Part shown: positions 46,163-59,524 of the stretch, one piece after another | Numbering within the stretch: position 1 is the stretch's first letter | Layout of the letters: each line of letters begins with the position of its first letter | Source of the DNA: Lobosporangium transversale | Lineage: Eukaryota > Mortierellomycota > Mortierellomycetes > Mortierellales > Mortierellaceae | Length of the DNA: 64,000 nucleotides | Assembly (NCBI RefSeq): GCF_002105155.1 | Contig: NW_019028986.1 | Span: 816,501-880,500, forward strand | Direction of reading: 5' to 3' | The notes under the pieces: generated by a model | Told to the model about the DNA's origin: nothing | What the model saw: the letters and a program-made list of their open reading frames with translations, nothing else | Databases searched by the model: none | Position numbers and translations under genes: made by a program

Positions 46163-49100
46163 ATGGTGAACTCAGTTGATTTTTCTTCATTCTCGAGTAC
46201 TCTTCGTTTTTATCTGAATGGTACCGAGGTTATTCTTGAAAACCCGGACCCAGACATTACTTTATTGCAGTATGTCCGCTCCATAGGCCTTACAGGAACA
46301 AAGTTTGGATGCGCAGAGGGTGGATGTGGTAAGCCTATTTACATCCTTCAATGTCTTTTTTTTTCTTTCTTCTTTTTCTTTTCCTTTTTCCTTTTTTCTT
46401 TTTTATTTGTCAGGCAAGGGGAGAGAGCAAGGCCTAACTTTGTTATAATGTATGAACTGACAAAAGAGGATTCACTTTCCTATTCTCTGCTGTGGCTGTA
46501 ATGGGGATAGGTGCATGTACGGTTATGGTCTCGTCTTACGACCGAGTAACAAAACACATCAAACATCTGAACGTCAATGCTTGCTTAACCCCTCTGTGCT
46601 CTGTCGATGGTAAGCATGTCATCACGATTGAAGGTCTAGGCAACCACAAGGACCCTCATCCAGTGCAGGAACGCATTGCTCTTTGCTTTGGGTAAGTCTC
46701 GCTTCTGCCACATCATCCATGCAATCTAATCCATGCAAACTTTTGTCGTGCAAAGGCCCACAACTAAAACTTTTACTACTGTTTTTTCTTTATGCAAATA
46801 AATTATAATAAAACAACAACAATAACAACAACACTATAAATATCCGTCCGGGAATCTCAACCAGCTCACAATGTGGATTCTGTACTCCTGGCATTGCCAT
46901 GTCTCTTTACACATTCTTGCGCAATAATGAGAGACCATCAGAGTATGAGATCGAAGACTCCTTTGATGGAAACCTCTGTCGCTGCACAGGCTACAGACCC
47001 ATCTTAGATGCAGCCAAGTCTTTTGCTGTTCCTCAAAAAGCAAAGATCGTGAATGGTTTCAAGGATGGCTTTACGAACCGCAACAGCAATAGTGCGGTCC
47101 CAGATGGATGTTGTGGCAAAGGTGGAGCGAACGGTGTTGATGGTTGTTGTAAGCGGTTCGATGTTTCATCTACAGTCCCACAAGAAAGTTCTTTTCAATT
47201 CCCTTCTGTCTTGTTCAAGACATATGACCCTACACAGGAGCTTATATTCCCACCTCAACTTATGAAGGTGGGTATTAAGCCGCTTCATTTCCGAGGTCGA
47301 AAGACGCAGTGGTTCCGTCCTACAACCTTATCACAGGCACGAGCCATCAAAGCAGCTTTCCCACATGCCAAGTATGTCGGAGGCAACACCGAAGTCGGTA
47401 TCCAGAAGAAGTTCAAGCATGCAGCCTACTCTCCACTGATATACCTACATGACATCACAGAGCTGCAAGGGATCCGTTTTACATCTGAAGAGATGATCAT
47501 TGGTGCTAATGTGACAATTGCCAACTTCCAAAAGGCTCTCGAAGATGGACAAAAGAAGGTAGCAGAGCATCAGGTGCCTGTTCTACATGCCTTCTTAGCC
47601 AACATCAAGCATTTTGCAGGTCGTCAGATCCGGAATGCTGCTTCTGTTGCTGGCAATATTGCGACTGCATCTCCGGTCTCAGCTCTGAACCCTATCTTTA
47701 TCGCTTCCAACTCTACATTCAGCATCCTTTCTTCCAACCAGTCTGCGGATGCATCAACAGCAGCTCGTGTGGTGCCTGCTACAGAGTTCTTCCAAGGCTG
47801 TAGCAAGACTGCATTGAATCCAGAGACCGATATCTTGACAGAGATCCACATCCCATTGACGCGTCCAGACGAGTATATCCGTGCATTTAAGCAGACTAAG
47901 CGACGCGATGACGATACTGCAATTGTCTCGGCTGCTATCCGAGTCCGGCTATCACCTGAAGATCATAAGGTCATTGAGAGCTCATTTGTATATGGCAACA
48001 TGACCAGTTTCACCTGCCAAGCTGTCAAGACCTCAGCACGCTTGAAAGATAAGAGGTGGGGAGATGAGAGTGTCTTGAGCATGGTCCTCGAGAGTCTTGA
48101 TGAAGAGCTCCCTATGCAAGTCTCGGCACCTGGTGGGATGCCTGAATACCGGAGAGCGCTTGCTAAGTCATTATTTTTCCGGTTCTGGTGGGATGTGGTT
48201 GAGAAGCGAGGACTTTCTGTCCAACATGACCATGGTAACTTAAAGCTGTTGACAAGCGAGATCCATCGACATGTCTCTCGTGGAACTCAAGATGCTAAAG
48301 CAGCTGTGCGGAATGCAGAGACAGAGGTTGTTGCGAAGGGCATAGCAGCCATCTCTGCCATGAAACAAGCAACTGGAGAAGCAAGATATACAGGTAAAGC
48401 AAAGCATTCAAATATTGTATTGCTATTGCCATTATACGCTAACTCCCTTTATTCTCTTTTCTTTCATTTGTAAAAAAAATGAAAAATCAAATCAAATCCA
48501 ATAATAATACAGACGATATCCCAAGCTCTAAAGATGAGTTGTATGCAGCTTTAGTGCTTTCTACAAGAGCCCACGCAAAGGTTATAAGTGTCGATGCCAG
48601 TAAAGCATTGGCATATCCAGGAGTCAAGGACTATATTGACCATACTAGAGTTCCTGGTAGTAACGACTGGCATGCAGCTTTGGCCTCTGACGAGACTATT
48701 TTTGTCACAGACACGGTTCTCTGTGTCGGACAGATCATTGGGCTTGTCATTGCAGATAGCCAAGCCATTGCTCAAGAAGCAGCTCAAAAAGTCAAGGTTG
48801 AATACTCAGACCTCCCAGCTATTGTCACGATCGATGAAGCTATCGCAGCTGATTCATATCTATCAGCTGAACCCCGGACTATCATCAAAGGGGATGTAGA
48901 TGCAGCCTTCAAGACATGTGCCAAAGTATTTGAAGGTGAAACTCGAGTTGGAGCACAGGAGCATTTTTACTTAGAGACACACTCAGCCATTGCCAGCTAC
49001 TCTGAAGGAGAGGTAGAAATCATTGCTGCAACACAATATGCGGATGGGGCACAAGCGGCTGTGGCAGATACATTGGGTCTGAGCTCTAACAAGGTTGTTT

Positions 49101-50740
49101 GTAAGGTCAAGCGTGTGGGTGGTGCATTTGGCGGAAAGGAATCACGAGGTGTACCACTGATCTGTGCGATATCAGTAGCATCCTATTGTCTTAAGAAGCC
49201 TATTCGAATTGTGCTCGACCGCAACGAGGATATGATAATGACAGGTCAGCGGCACCCATTCAAGGGTAAATGGAAGGTTGGACTGGACCAAGACAACAAG
49301 TTGGTAGCTCTAGATATCCAACTATATTTGAATGCAGGATACAGTTTAGATTATTCTCCTGCAGTCATGGACCGTGCTCTGACTCATAGCGAGGGTGTAT
49401 ATTATTTTTCGAACATACGAACTGTTGGCAGGTGCTGCCGAACAAACCTACCAAGCAATACATCCTTCCGTGGGTTCGGAGGACCACAAATCACCCTCAT
49501 AGCGGAATCATTCATGAATGAGGTTGCAGAGCAGCTCAATATTCCTGTGGAGGAGCTGCGAGAGAAGAACTTTTACAAAGAGGGACAGAAAACACACTAT
49601 AACCAAGTCCTTGAGGACTGGCATATCCCAGAGGGATATTACCAGCTCAAGGAAAAAGCACGGTACGATGAACGTCGGCTTGCAATACAAGAGTTCAACA
49701 AGTTGTCGAAATGGCGCAAGCGTGGTATTTCTCTAATTCCGACCAAACATGGTATTGGGATTGATCCCCATTTTATGAATCAGGCAGGAGCATTAATCCA
49801 TATTTATCTTGATGGATCTGTGCTGGTAACGCATGGAGGTGTCGAAATGGGACAAGGACTACATACAAAAATGATCCAGGTTTGCGCAGAGGTGCTGAAG
49901 GTCCCAATGGATCTCATCCATACAATGGACATGTCAACTGACAAAATCCCCAATGCGATACCAACAATAGCGTCGATCTCTTCAGATACGAATGGCATGG
50001 CAGTTAAAGATGCAGCAGAGAAGCTGTATGAGCGACTTCAGTCTTACCGCAATCCCAAAGGGAAGAACCTCTCATGGCGTGAAGCTGTCATACAAGCGTA
50101 TCAAGACGGAGTACATCTAAGTGCAACTGGGTTCTACAAACATCCACAACTTGGACACGACTGGGAAAAGAATGAAGGGCATATTTTTCATTATTACACA
50201 ACGGGAGTAGCAATATCAGAGGTAGAAGTAGATATGTTGACAGGAACATATACAATTCTTCGGTCAGATATCAGTATGGACTTGGGTAGATCACTTAACC
50301 CTTCGATTGACATTGGACAGATTGAGGGAGGGTTTATACAAGGAGTTGGATATGTCACCACGGAGGAGTCCTTGTTTTCACCCGATGGGATGCTGTTGAC
50401 CCAAGGACCAGGTTCATACAAGATCCCAGGATTCAAGTGTATTCCGCAAGAGATGAACATCTCATTCTTTGAAGATGTGACACACGAAAGTATAAAGACT
50501 ATCTTCAAGTCGAAAGGAATTGGAGAACCACCATTGCTTCTTGGCAGTTCAGTGTACTTCGCGATCCGAGATGCAGTACGATATGCACGACAGGACCATG
50601 GGCATACTGAAGGCACCTTTTCATTACCGATCCCAGCGACTCCGGAGAAGGTCCGTATGGCTGTTGGAGATGTGATCGCAGAGAGCAGTCGACTGGTTGC
50701 AAAACCAGGAGAGAAGCCATCAGCAGTACTGAGTAATTAA
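45523..50740. repeat. Tandem duplication unit, copy 2
   Basis: Second unit of the duplication, offset 5,250 bases for the coding part. By eye I saw no difference between 41000-44043 and 46250-49293, introns included. Differences resume only in islands 44044-44257, 44512-44580 and 44857-44941 (copy-1 coordinates), and one base near the stop. Confidence 0.8.
46163..50740 (+). CDS. Xanthine dehydrogenase-family molybdenum hydroxylase, tandem copy 2
   Basis: Four exons at the same offsets as copy 1: 46163-46328, 46511-46691, 46865-48393 and 48513-50740, giving 1,367 residues. All cofactor motifs are as in copy 1. In the substrate pocket it keeps Arg913 (bovine Arg880) and Phe947 (Phe914), so it is closer to classical XDH than copy 1. 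It has Ile1042 for Phe1009 and Asp1043 for Thr1010, and Tyr906/Ala909 at positions matching bovine Leu873/Ser876 (Cys/Pro in copy 1). The N-terminus differs slightly (MVNSVDF versus MMDSVDY). It may be the purine hydroxylase of the pair, or a second specialised enzyme. It ends 178 bases before the Tim17-like gene. Confidence 0.88.
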
Positions 50741-50918
50741 GGTCCTCACGTATATCTATATTTATATATTTTACATAAATAAAAGCAGTTGCATTGTTCA
50801 TGCTTTGGTCAATAATTAAACGCAGTCCTTCATTTCCAATGCTCTTGAGACCTCCCTCCCTCCCCTCTGAACTTTCAACTAATAAAGCAAAACCCACATA
50901 ATTCAATAAATCTCGGTA

Positions 50919-52049
50919 ATGGACGCATTACGTAAACCTGACAAGGAAGTTGGCAAGGATCTTGTCAAGGGCACTTTGATATCTGGTAACTTCTGTTGTT
51001 GTAGAAGGATAAGAGCAACGGAAATATTAAGGCCAAATGTATCAAATGCATTAGAAAAACATTCATTACGATCAACTAATTTAGACATTGCATTCAATGT
51101 TTTTTTTTTTTTTTTTTTTTTTATAAAAAAAAAAAAAAAAGGTGTTGTTGGCGCGTCAGCAGGCGGTGTTATTGGCATTCTACGACAGCAACCCGTTGGA
51201 CAATATGCGTTTTCTGGAGGATTAAATGCTTCTCTATTTGGAATGACTTTTATTGGTATAACATTAAGGGATCCCAGTTCTTATAAACAAGTGTTGTATT
51301 TACATGAGATATAAAAGCTGAGATTTCCATTTTTTTTTTTTTTTTTTTTGCTACAAATGTTATCATTGTATAGCCTTCCGGGAGTCATTTCTTCGTTTTC
51401 AGCGAAACAAAAACCCATATTTTGGATTGAAAGATTCACAGACTATGGAGATTGATCAACTTTGGAGCAGTACGATTGCAGGAGCGTGCACAGGAGGGAT
51501 TCTTGCAGCATTAGCACGTAGGGAATAAGCTAAACTTATGAGTGGAAATCAACGGATTGTACAAAAAAAAAAAAAAAAAAAAAAAAAGGTTTTCTTGGTA
51601 TTAAAATACTCAAGTCTGTGTCACACACATCATAAAAAACTTTTTTTTTTATTTTTTTTATTTTTTTAGGTGGATCCAAGGCAGTACCATCGGGGACATT
51701 CATGTTTGGAGTGATGGCATTGGGTGGTCAATGGATCTGGTCAAAGACAAACCGATATCGACAGGACAGGATTTTGGCGACCATACCTCAGATAGAACAA
51801 AGTGAGACACATCAAACGATTACTACTTCTGTTGCAAAGACAACGACAGGCGCGCCACGGGATCGGGACGCTGTAGGCACTGGACTGTTGAAGGTGCTAC
51901 CGGTTCACAGGACAGATGTTGATGAATATGAAGCAAAGCTTCGACAGAAACTGGAGTTGATTGAACAGGAACAGAAGATGTTGCAAGAGGAGGTGTTGAG
52001 ACGGAAGAGGATAGTAATGGAAAAGGCAATTCAGGAGAAGACAGTATGA
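50919..52049 (+). CDS. Tim17/Tim22/Tim23-like multi-pass membrane protein with C-terminal coiled coil
   Basis: Four exons join in phase: 50919-50985, 51142-51255, 51374-51517 and 51670-52049, giving 234 residues. Four hydrophobic segments rich in small residues are visible: GVVGASAGGVIGIL, FSGGLNASLFGMTFI, STIAGACTGGILAALA and PSGTFMFGVMALGGQW. An amphipathic RESFLRFQRNKNPYFGL lies between segments 2 and 3. GxxxG-packed four-helix layout is typical of the Tim17 superfamily of mitochondrial inner membrane proteins. The last 40 residues form a charged coiled coil. The assignment is by fold pattern only; no specific member is recognised. Intron 1 has facing T and A tracts (51101-51140). Confidence 0.6.
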
Positions 52050-52878
52050 CATTGATAATGAGCTCTTTTATATAATAAACCATTTTTCCTATTCATTATA
52101 ATCGAAAGTGGGTTTTTGGGCTCAAATACACTATGAATTTGGTCCCAAAAATGAATGAATTGACCTTCATAAAAGATGTATTTAAAAATATTGGCGCACA
52201 TGATATCAACTTTATGCTGATTTGTCCTCCACTTGGCAGTATTCAAGAGATGTCAGGATGTCATAATATCGTTTGAGTTTCTTCAAGTTCGTGTTTGGTA
52301 AATGTTTTATCCTTATTAAAAAAGAGGAAAGGGGAACAGGCTTCAGCTTTTTGGCTTGTGCCCTCACCTCCACCGAGAACGACTGGCGTCTTTTGTTAAC
52401 ACTTTTTTTTTTTTTTTTTGGACATGGTGTTTATAAGAGTGAGGACGCAATTTGTTTATTGGTATCATGTGCGTCAATATATGTGACTTTAAATTTCACG
52501 TCTTAAAATATACCTTTTATAGAGGTCAATTCATTCATTTTTGGGACCCTTTCGACGATAAAAATTAAAAATTTACATCTTGACTCTTCTCACTTGTTCT
52601 GCTTTGCCATTAAAATTTGCCACCATCTTGTTGTCCATAATCTCATTTATTCTCTAAAACGCGCTTCTTTGTCATCAAGCTTTTTATTTCAAACTAATAA
52701 TCTCTCATTCTTTTCATTGCGATCCCCTTGACTAAAGATTCTTCATTTCTTCTTATCTTTTCTTTTCTTCTCATCTTTTCATTTCTTATCTTTTTTTTTT
52801 TTTTCTTTTTTCTTTTTTTTTTCCTTTTTTACTTTTTCACTTTCTTTCTTTCGTACACGCGACATACACCGAGAAATA
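52050..52878. other. Intergenic, promoter of RIF1
   Basis: Nothing gene-like is seen. The last 130 bases before the RIF1 start are strongly C/T-rich (CTTTT units), as is common for fungal core promoters and leaders. Confidence 0.55.
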
Positions 52879-55800
52879 ATGGATTCACTTACGAGCAAGA
52901 AGAGAAAAGCAGAAATCACGATACTGGACGCAACATCTACTGCCAAAACGTCTCAATCTTCACCTTCCCCTAAGAGCCGTCGGGTGAGGTCGACTGGTGA
53001 TATTAACGATAACGCTAGTACTAACGACAGCAACAACAACAGTGAAAAAGTATCTCCATCAAAATCAAGGCTTCAGCATGGGCAGGATCTATCACATCTA
53101 CAGCGGCCTTCTTTTCAGGTCACTGATCATCCAAAGCAGCCACCATTGAACCCTAAGTTTGAGCGCCCTTATACTAGGTCTAGCAGCTTGCTCGACCATA
53201 GTCCTGACTCCTCAAAGCCTCAAGAGAATGTTGCAGCTCTAAAGTCAACCAGAAAAAAACATAGACATGTAGAGGAGTCAGGAGTGCCCGCATCATCACA
53301 GTCATCGAAAATTGCGTCATCATCTAAAAGCTCGAAGCGAACGTCTGGAGAAGACCGACGCCAGTCAACGGACGAGCCGGAAGGCATTTCAGCCATAGCA
53401 CCCACCACGGCACCTCAAGAATCACCAAACAACAATGTCCAGGAAAGCCATAGTACGCCATCAAATGCTGTATCCCACAAGCCTTTGGCGGCAACTGATG
53501 TTCCTGTTTCTATACCTGCTCAGATTGCAGTCGTAGAAGCTTCTCCAAGCAAGCGCGTCGCATTCTCTCCTTACAGACAAAAGTCTCCATTGTCGATCCC
53601 CAGCGCGGCGTCTACTCCCAAATTGAAAGGGATTCTTAAGTCACCAGCTCCGACACGTGTTTTGAACCGAGACCATGAGCTTGATAGCACTGAAATGAGA
53701 AACCCTTTTGTTGTAACTACAGAGAGCGATTATTCGGAAAGAAAATCCTTTGTAAAGGAAGCTCTTGAGTCACTGCAGTCTGAGGATGCTCAAATACGCT
53801 CATCAGCCTACCTTAACTTGCAGGCCAAGTTCAGAGAGGGCGATGAAAACCCTTTCTATCTGAAGGAAGTCAAAGAGTCAATGCGATTGTTTGCGAGGTA
53901 TCTCATGAGGGATTTAGATCTAAATAGCCCTCCGAGTTTGATTCAGGCGACACTGAAGTGCACAGGCTACTTTCTTTTCAACCAGAGAATTGTCGCGATG
54001 TTTACTTCAAAAGAAATCGAGGCTCTACTTATACAAATCTTACATTTGGTCAATGCGGCGGATGAGAAACCAACTTGTAATTTGGCGATCTGGACTCTTT
54101 CCTCTACCAGAATCCCTCCAAGACTCTTGTATCCGTTTCTCCCGCAAATGATCGAGGCTTTCTTGGACAATCTGGAGTCCCGATTCAAGTCGTCAAGTAT
54201 TACGAGTGAATCCTTAGGAGGCATGTTTTCCGTATTTACACAATTTCCGAATGAAATTGTGGCAACAGTCCAATCATGGCTCATACCTGTACTTACGAGG
54301 TTAATATCACCCATTCCTGGTATCCGGTCAAGGGCGCTGGAGCTGTTGACAATGGCGATCCCTAAGTTGATTGAAAAGGAGGATCCGAGGCGAATACAGG
54401 CCGTCAACGAATTCATGGATGATTATAGCACTGAGTTCCTTGAGGTTTTGACAGCAAACTTTCTGGATGCTAATGATGGTAAGACGACATGGACTTTTTT
54501 TCTTCTTCTTCTTCAATGTTAAAAAGGATGTTTGGTTAATATTTAAGAGTTTCTCTTGTAACATTAGAGGTTTACGCCGTCACTGTCTGGGGCGCTCTGG
54601 TCACATTAATGGGAAAGAAATTACAAAAAAGTCCATTGCTCAACCCCATGCTAAAGATGGTGGAGGTAATATAATCGGCAATATTGGTGTTGCATTTTGA
54701 CACATCCTTTAACTATTCTAACTTTTTTTTGTTTTGTTTTTCCTCTTTTACTTTTTACGCATATAATGCTTTGATCTCGACATATCTATCACAAATAGAA
54801 ATGTTTTAATTCGACATCATCCGCGAGGACAGAAATCAAAATGGCTGCGTTTCAAGCATGGACGTAAGCCAAGGACTCTAAGATCTTTTTTTTTTTTCCG
54901 CTCGGTATAACGCCAAATAATGGCTGATGCAATGTTTGAAACTTACATTTTATTTTTATTTTTTGTTTTTTATTAGGCGACTCATATATAATTTTGCTAT
55001 TGGTGGACATATCGCAAACGAAAAGCCTCTTAAACTAATGCTTACCCCATTCGCAAACTGGTAGGTTTTGCTCCGCACTTATGCTTCGTCCATCCAATAC
55101 TTTGAGTCTTTGCCCCCAAAAGGAAAAACTTTATGTGGACTCTAATACCCATCATTATTGTTGCTCTTGTCCCTGTTATAGCCTTTTTAACGAAAGGCAC
55201 AAGCGCATTCGACTAGCATGTTTCAACGCCTGGATATCCCTTATTTATGCCCTCGGTTCCAGGCTATCAAAGGTATGTTGAGACATATTTCGAGCAGAAG
55301 TTCAGTGCTACTAATTTGAAGACAAAAAATGCGATCTCTAACGAGCTGCCTTCATCTTGCGCTTATCACAGCACGCAGATCAGGTCCTATTTCCTCAGCT
55401 GAAACTTGCGATTGTGGACGAGTCTGAGCATGTCCGTGACCTCGCGCTCAGACTCATTGTGGCTTTGATCTCTAATTCTGGTGGCCAAGGTATAGAGCGT
55501 TGATGATTGCTAGTAAACAATATAATAACTAGTTCAAAAAGATAATTTTAAAATCGCTGGTAATTAACTGTAGTCTTAATACTTCGATAGACCTTGTGGA
55601 AGGGCGCCAGAGTATAGTACCTGGATCAATCACATTTTCGGATCTAGGCTGTGCAGAGGCATCTTGGGTACGTACGGACTTGCTGGATATTTGTCTGGAC
55701 TGTGTTTACCAAACTGTTGGCCTACAACATAGGATTCAGGAAGCAGCACGCGAAGATTGGAAGGTACTTGGATTGACGGAGCTACCTCTGCTTACGCAGC

Positions 55801-58800
55801 GGTGTGCGACGACTTGGGAAACCATCGTGAGAGCCATCCGAGATATTAATCTGCAAGAGAAGGGTACGATCTTGTGCTATTCATTGATCAATATCTGAAG
55901 CCTCAGTGGCCAAATGGTACGAGGGGAAAAAAGATGTAGTCTAACGAATGACAGTGCCCTCAATTCTTATGCTAGGTATGAGCGCCACTTCTGAGGCAGA
56001 TCGTGCTCTGTCATCACTGCTATTTTTTGTAGAAAAATTGTCACGGTGCAACCCGAAAGCACTCATCCCTGGCGAATGGCCGAACTGTGACCCTGAGAAG
56101 CTTGCACTGTTGAAACACGATACAGAATCGACAGGATACATCATTCGAGCGGACATCATACATTATTTCCTTACTTGCGTTATTGAGATTTTTTCTCCCA
56201 GAACGCTTATGTCTGCTCGATATCAAGTTCGAGACAAGATTCACGACGATATTTATAATGCCATCTATCCTGTTTCTGAACCAACATCACAGACAAGTGA
56301 TGTGGCCCCGCTTCCTCAAGATGAGGGCCTAAGAAGTGGTGTCATCTTATCGCCGCTCGAATTCATTCTCAAGAGCTGGCTGGCGACAGGTGAATCAGTC
56401 ATTGGGACTGCATTAGAGGATCCATTCTGGCAAGCCATATCAGCCTTTGTGGAGTTTTCAACTAAAGGGATCAATGCCCTCGGTCCGCTGTACAGGTGTT
56501 TGGATCATATTGAGGACATTCGAATGAAGAGACATACCACAAACACCAGTATTTGGCCTGAGTATTCCAATGATCCAATTACGCCAACGGCATTCCGCGT
56601 GTTCCAGTGCAAATTCTGGGCTATAGTCTGTAAGCAGCATGAATATTCTCAATATTACACAGTCGTCTTTTTCTTTGTCAAAACTATCTGACCAAGTTTT
56701 CGTTTTTCAATTTTTCTCTTCTTTGTGAAATGTAGCACAAAAACTCAGAGCAACTATCAGTAGAACTAACCAGATTATAGATGGTACGGTGACAGGATAT
56801 GAGCAGGCTTATGTGAGCTTTATCAAATTTATGATGTATCCATTTATGATTCTGAGTGATCCTAATGACATCAAACGAGATATACCCGACATGGATTACA
56901 GTCAACGCATGTTGGACAGTCAAGATCCAGTGATTACACAAATGGTTCAGTTCATGGAGACATTTAAGGCCATTTCTTTACCTACTTGGACTGAGCTGCT
57001 GCAGATTTTTTATAGAACCGCACAACATAAACGGAGTCATGGTAACGATGTAATGAATACATTAGCTGCTCAGATTCGGGAGCTGTACGGCAGGAGACAG
57101 CCATTTGTTTGGATTCAGTCATTTAGCGTGGCATGTACTAGCAACATTGTCGATACATTAGTGTTGCATGGTTTTAAGGGGCCATCAGCACAGAAGTCAT
57201 CAGTACCCACATCAAGAAATACCACTCGTGGACACCGCATTAAAGAGTGAGTTTTTTTTTACAAGAGAGGAGGGTAAATGTTCAAGCCTTGCAAGGATTT
57301 GTACTAATATAATTCTCTTGGATAGAAATTTTGATGATCTGCTCAACCTCTGCTCGGACCTATTTGCGGAAGCATACGATAATGTGAGGTACAGAGCAGA
57401 GTTGATTACCTCCGAAGGTATTCCACAGATTCAAGAAGCAGCGTTCTTGCTCATGGAAAGAACCATCAACAAAGCCCCTTCGTCACAAATCATTCAATGG
57501 CTTCAAGTCCTACAGCCGTCTATTATTACATGGTTTGATGATCCCATGATGAACATTCGTAATCTATCCAAGATGCAGCGTCGACCCTACAGAGCTAGGA
57601 TTGAAACTATGTGGACTCGGTGCATTTTAGAAAAACTACTCAAATGTTCGCCATCATCGATCGGCGTAGGTGGTCCGAATTCTGCTTTTGGTTCAGTGCT
57701 TCCGGCGCCTCTGACTACAATTCGTGGCATTTATCAACATATGCAGCAAAAATGGCAAAAGGCTTCATCTGCCTCGAATCCAGCTAATCCAGTCTTGGAT
57801 ACCAAACACGCTGCTAAAGATGTTGACTCGACCTCCGGGCCTTTCAACTCTGAAACATTAGCTCAACTGTCTCCATTGCTGTTTGCTGCACTCAACTCTC
57901 ATCACAAGTCAATCGTCAATAAGACACTGGAATTCTGGAATCAAACATTCGGCAAGTCTAACACTGATCTAAATTATCCTGAGGACATTGCTTTAATCAT
58001 GCAGCAGCTTAAGCTTGTAGCGACAATCAGTCTTCCAGGATGGAAATTCGGAGACAACTCACAGACAGAAGTCCCACAATTCGCATCACTGTCACAGGAA
58101 ATGCTATCACTTCCTCAAGAGCTCCATGTGCGGTCTGAATCGGGTCTATCGAGGCTATTGAAAGAGAAGGCGGCAGTTGCACGACAGCTCTCGAGAAAAA
58201 AGAACAAGCAGACACAAGGAGTAGGAGTTGGCGATGCAGCTACTTTGACAGGTTTGCAGGATGGAGCAAACATCAGTAGTAGTAGCAACAATACTAGCGG
58301 CGCAGCCACTCCAAGCTCGTTGTCAACACCAATCGGTAGCAGGCCTCAAACTCCTCTGATCCATACAGACTCGTCTGTACAGCAACTCGACGTCAATAGT
58401 GATAACAACAATATCGATCCCGATATTGGCGCATCACCAACCAGAAAATCCGATAAAGGTAAAGAGATCTGGGTTGCAAATCCTCATAAGGCGAATCCTG
58501 ATCCAAAGTTGATGAATGAGCCGGATAGTGCTGAGAACTCTATGGATGAAGTTGAGGTATTCTCGCCCTCGAAACGAGCTCAGAAAGCATTAGCCATGAA
58601 AGAAACACAATTACGGCCTCCCTCTACGAAGAACTCGCTTTCGAAGCCAGCGAATACAACAACGACCAAAATTAATGACACGCACATTAAAGTAAATGAG
58701 ACCAATAGGGTTATGGATTTGTCAACACCAGCATCAACATCTGCATCTGCACTTGCATCAGTATCAGGGCCTAGCAGTGTCTACTTTAGTGCAGGTTCCA

Positions 58801-59252
58801 GTCCAAGAGACAACAATAGTAAAGGCAACGAAGAAGTTGTAACGCCGACTCCGTCAGAGGGCTCATCACCATCGGCTACTGCATCAATCCAGCGTGATAA
58901 TGCAGAAATAAGAACTATGGAGGATCGACGGATCCGAATAGAGGCACCAGGCAATGTCAATGGCGGCGCTGAAATACCTAAATTGATTGAGACTGCCGAA
59001 GAATTTTTAAAGACGGTTCAGCACCTTGGAGAGGCGCGCAATGTCGTCAATCAGATGGACACGAGGTAAGAACATTAGTCTATTTGAATTGATTTAAAAA
59101 TTTAAAATATCGCTCTAATCACGATCACTATTATTATATTTATTATTTGCCCCGATAGACAACTCTTTGAGCTACAAAGGCAATTAATGGTGTTGAATCA
59201 GGCCGCGCATGATGCATTGAGCCAGAGTATGATGAAAGATGCCAGAAAGTGA
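52879..59252 (+). CDS. RIF1: Telomere and replication-timing regulator RIF1
   Basis: Eleven exons join in phase: 52879-54478, 54568-54665, 54799-54863, 54977-55060, 55182-55272, 55372-55489, 55591-55863, 55955-56629, 56736-57246, 57326-59065 and 59159-59252, giving 1,782 residues. Residues 1-290 are disordered and carry PP1-docking motifs: RVAF at 226-229 and GILK at 251-254. From about 290 on, alpha-helical HEAT-like repeats follow the RIF1 N-terminal domain pattern (RNPFVVTTESDYSERKSFVKEALESL; IRLACFNAWISLIYAL; HVRDLALRLIVALI). A disordered Ser/Asn-rich region precedes a helical C-terminus (LIETAEEFLKTVQHLGEA; QLFELQRQLMVLNQAAH). RIF1 recruits PP1 to counter DDK phosphorylation at origins and acts at telomeres and breaks. 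It converges with the SPT23-like gene. Confidence 0.88.
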
Positions 59253-59524
59253 TTTTTTTTTTTTTTTTTTTAATTTGTACTACCATCATTTATGTTCATG
59301 CTTTCATGTAAACATAAATTTATTGCAAGAATTCTTAAAAATACAGCTTATATTTGCATTAATTAGCAGGATCGACTCCTTGCCAAATAAAAAGTAAAAA
59401 TTTCGAACCAGATAAAAAATAGAATGGATAAATAGACATTGAATACAACAATATTACAAAAAAAAAAGGAAAAGAAAAGAGTGGGGAGCGAAGAAGGATT
59501 AGAGCGCATCAGACTATAGGCTCT

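Noticed and set aside
46163-50740. XDH copy 2 as a pseudogene
   Set aside because: All exons, splice sites and cofactor motifs are intact; differences from copy 1 are codon-level and in frame.
59253-59524. Extra C-terminal exon of the SPT23-like gene with a membrane helix
   Set aside because: Only short aromatic-rich fragments occur in the 272 bases before RIF1; none forms a plausible membrane segment in phase.
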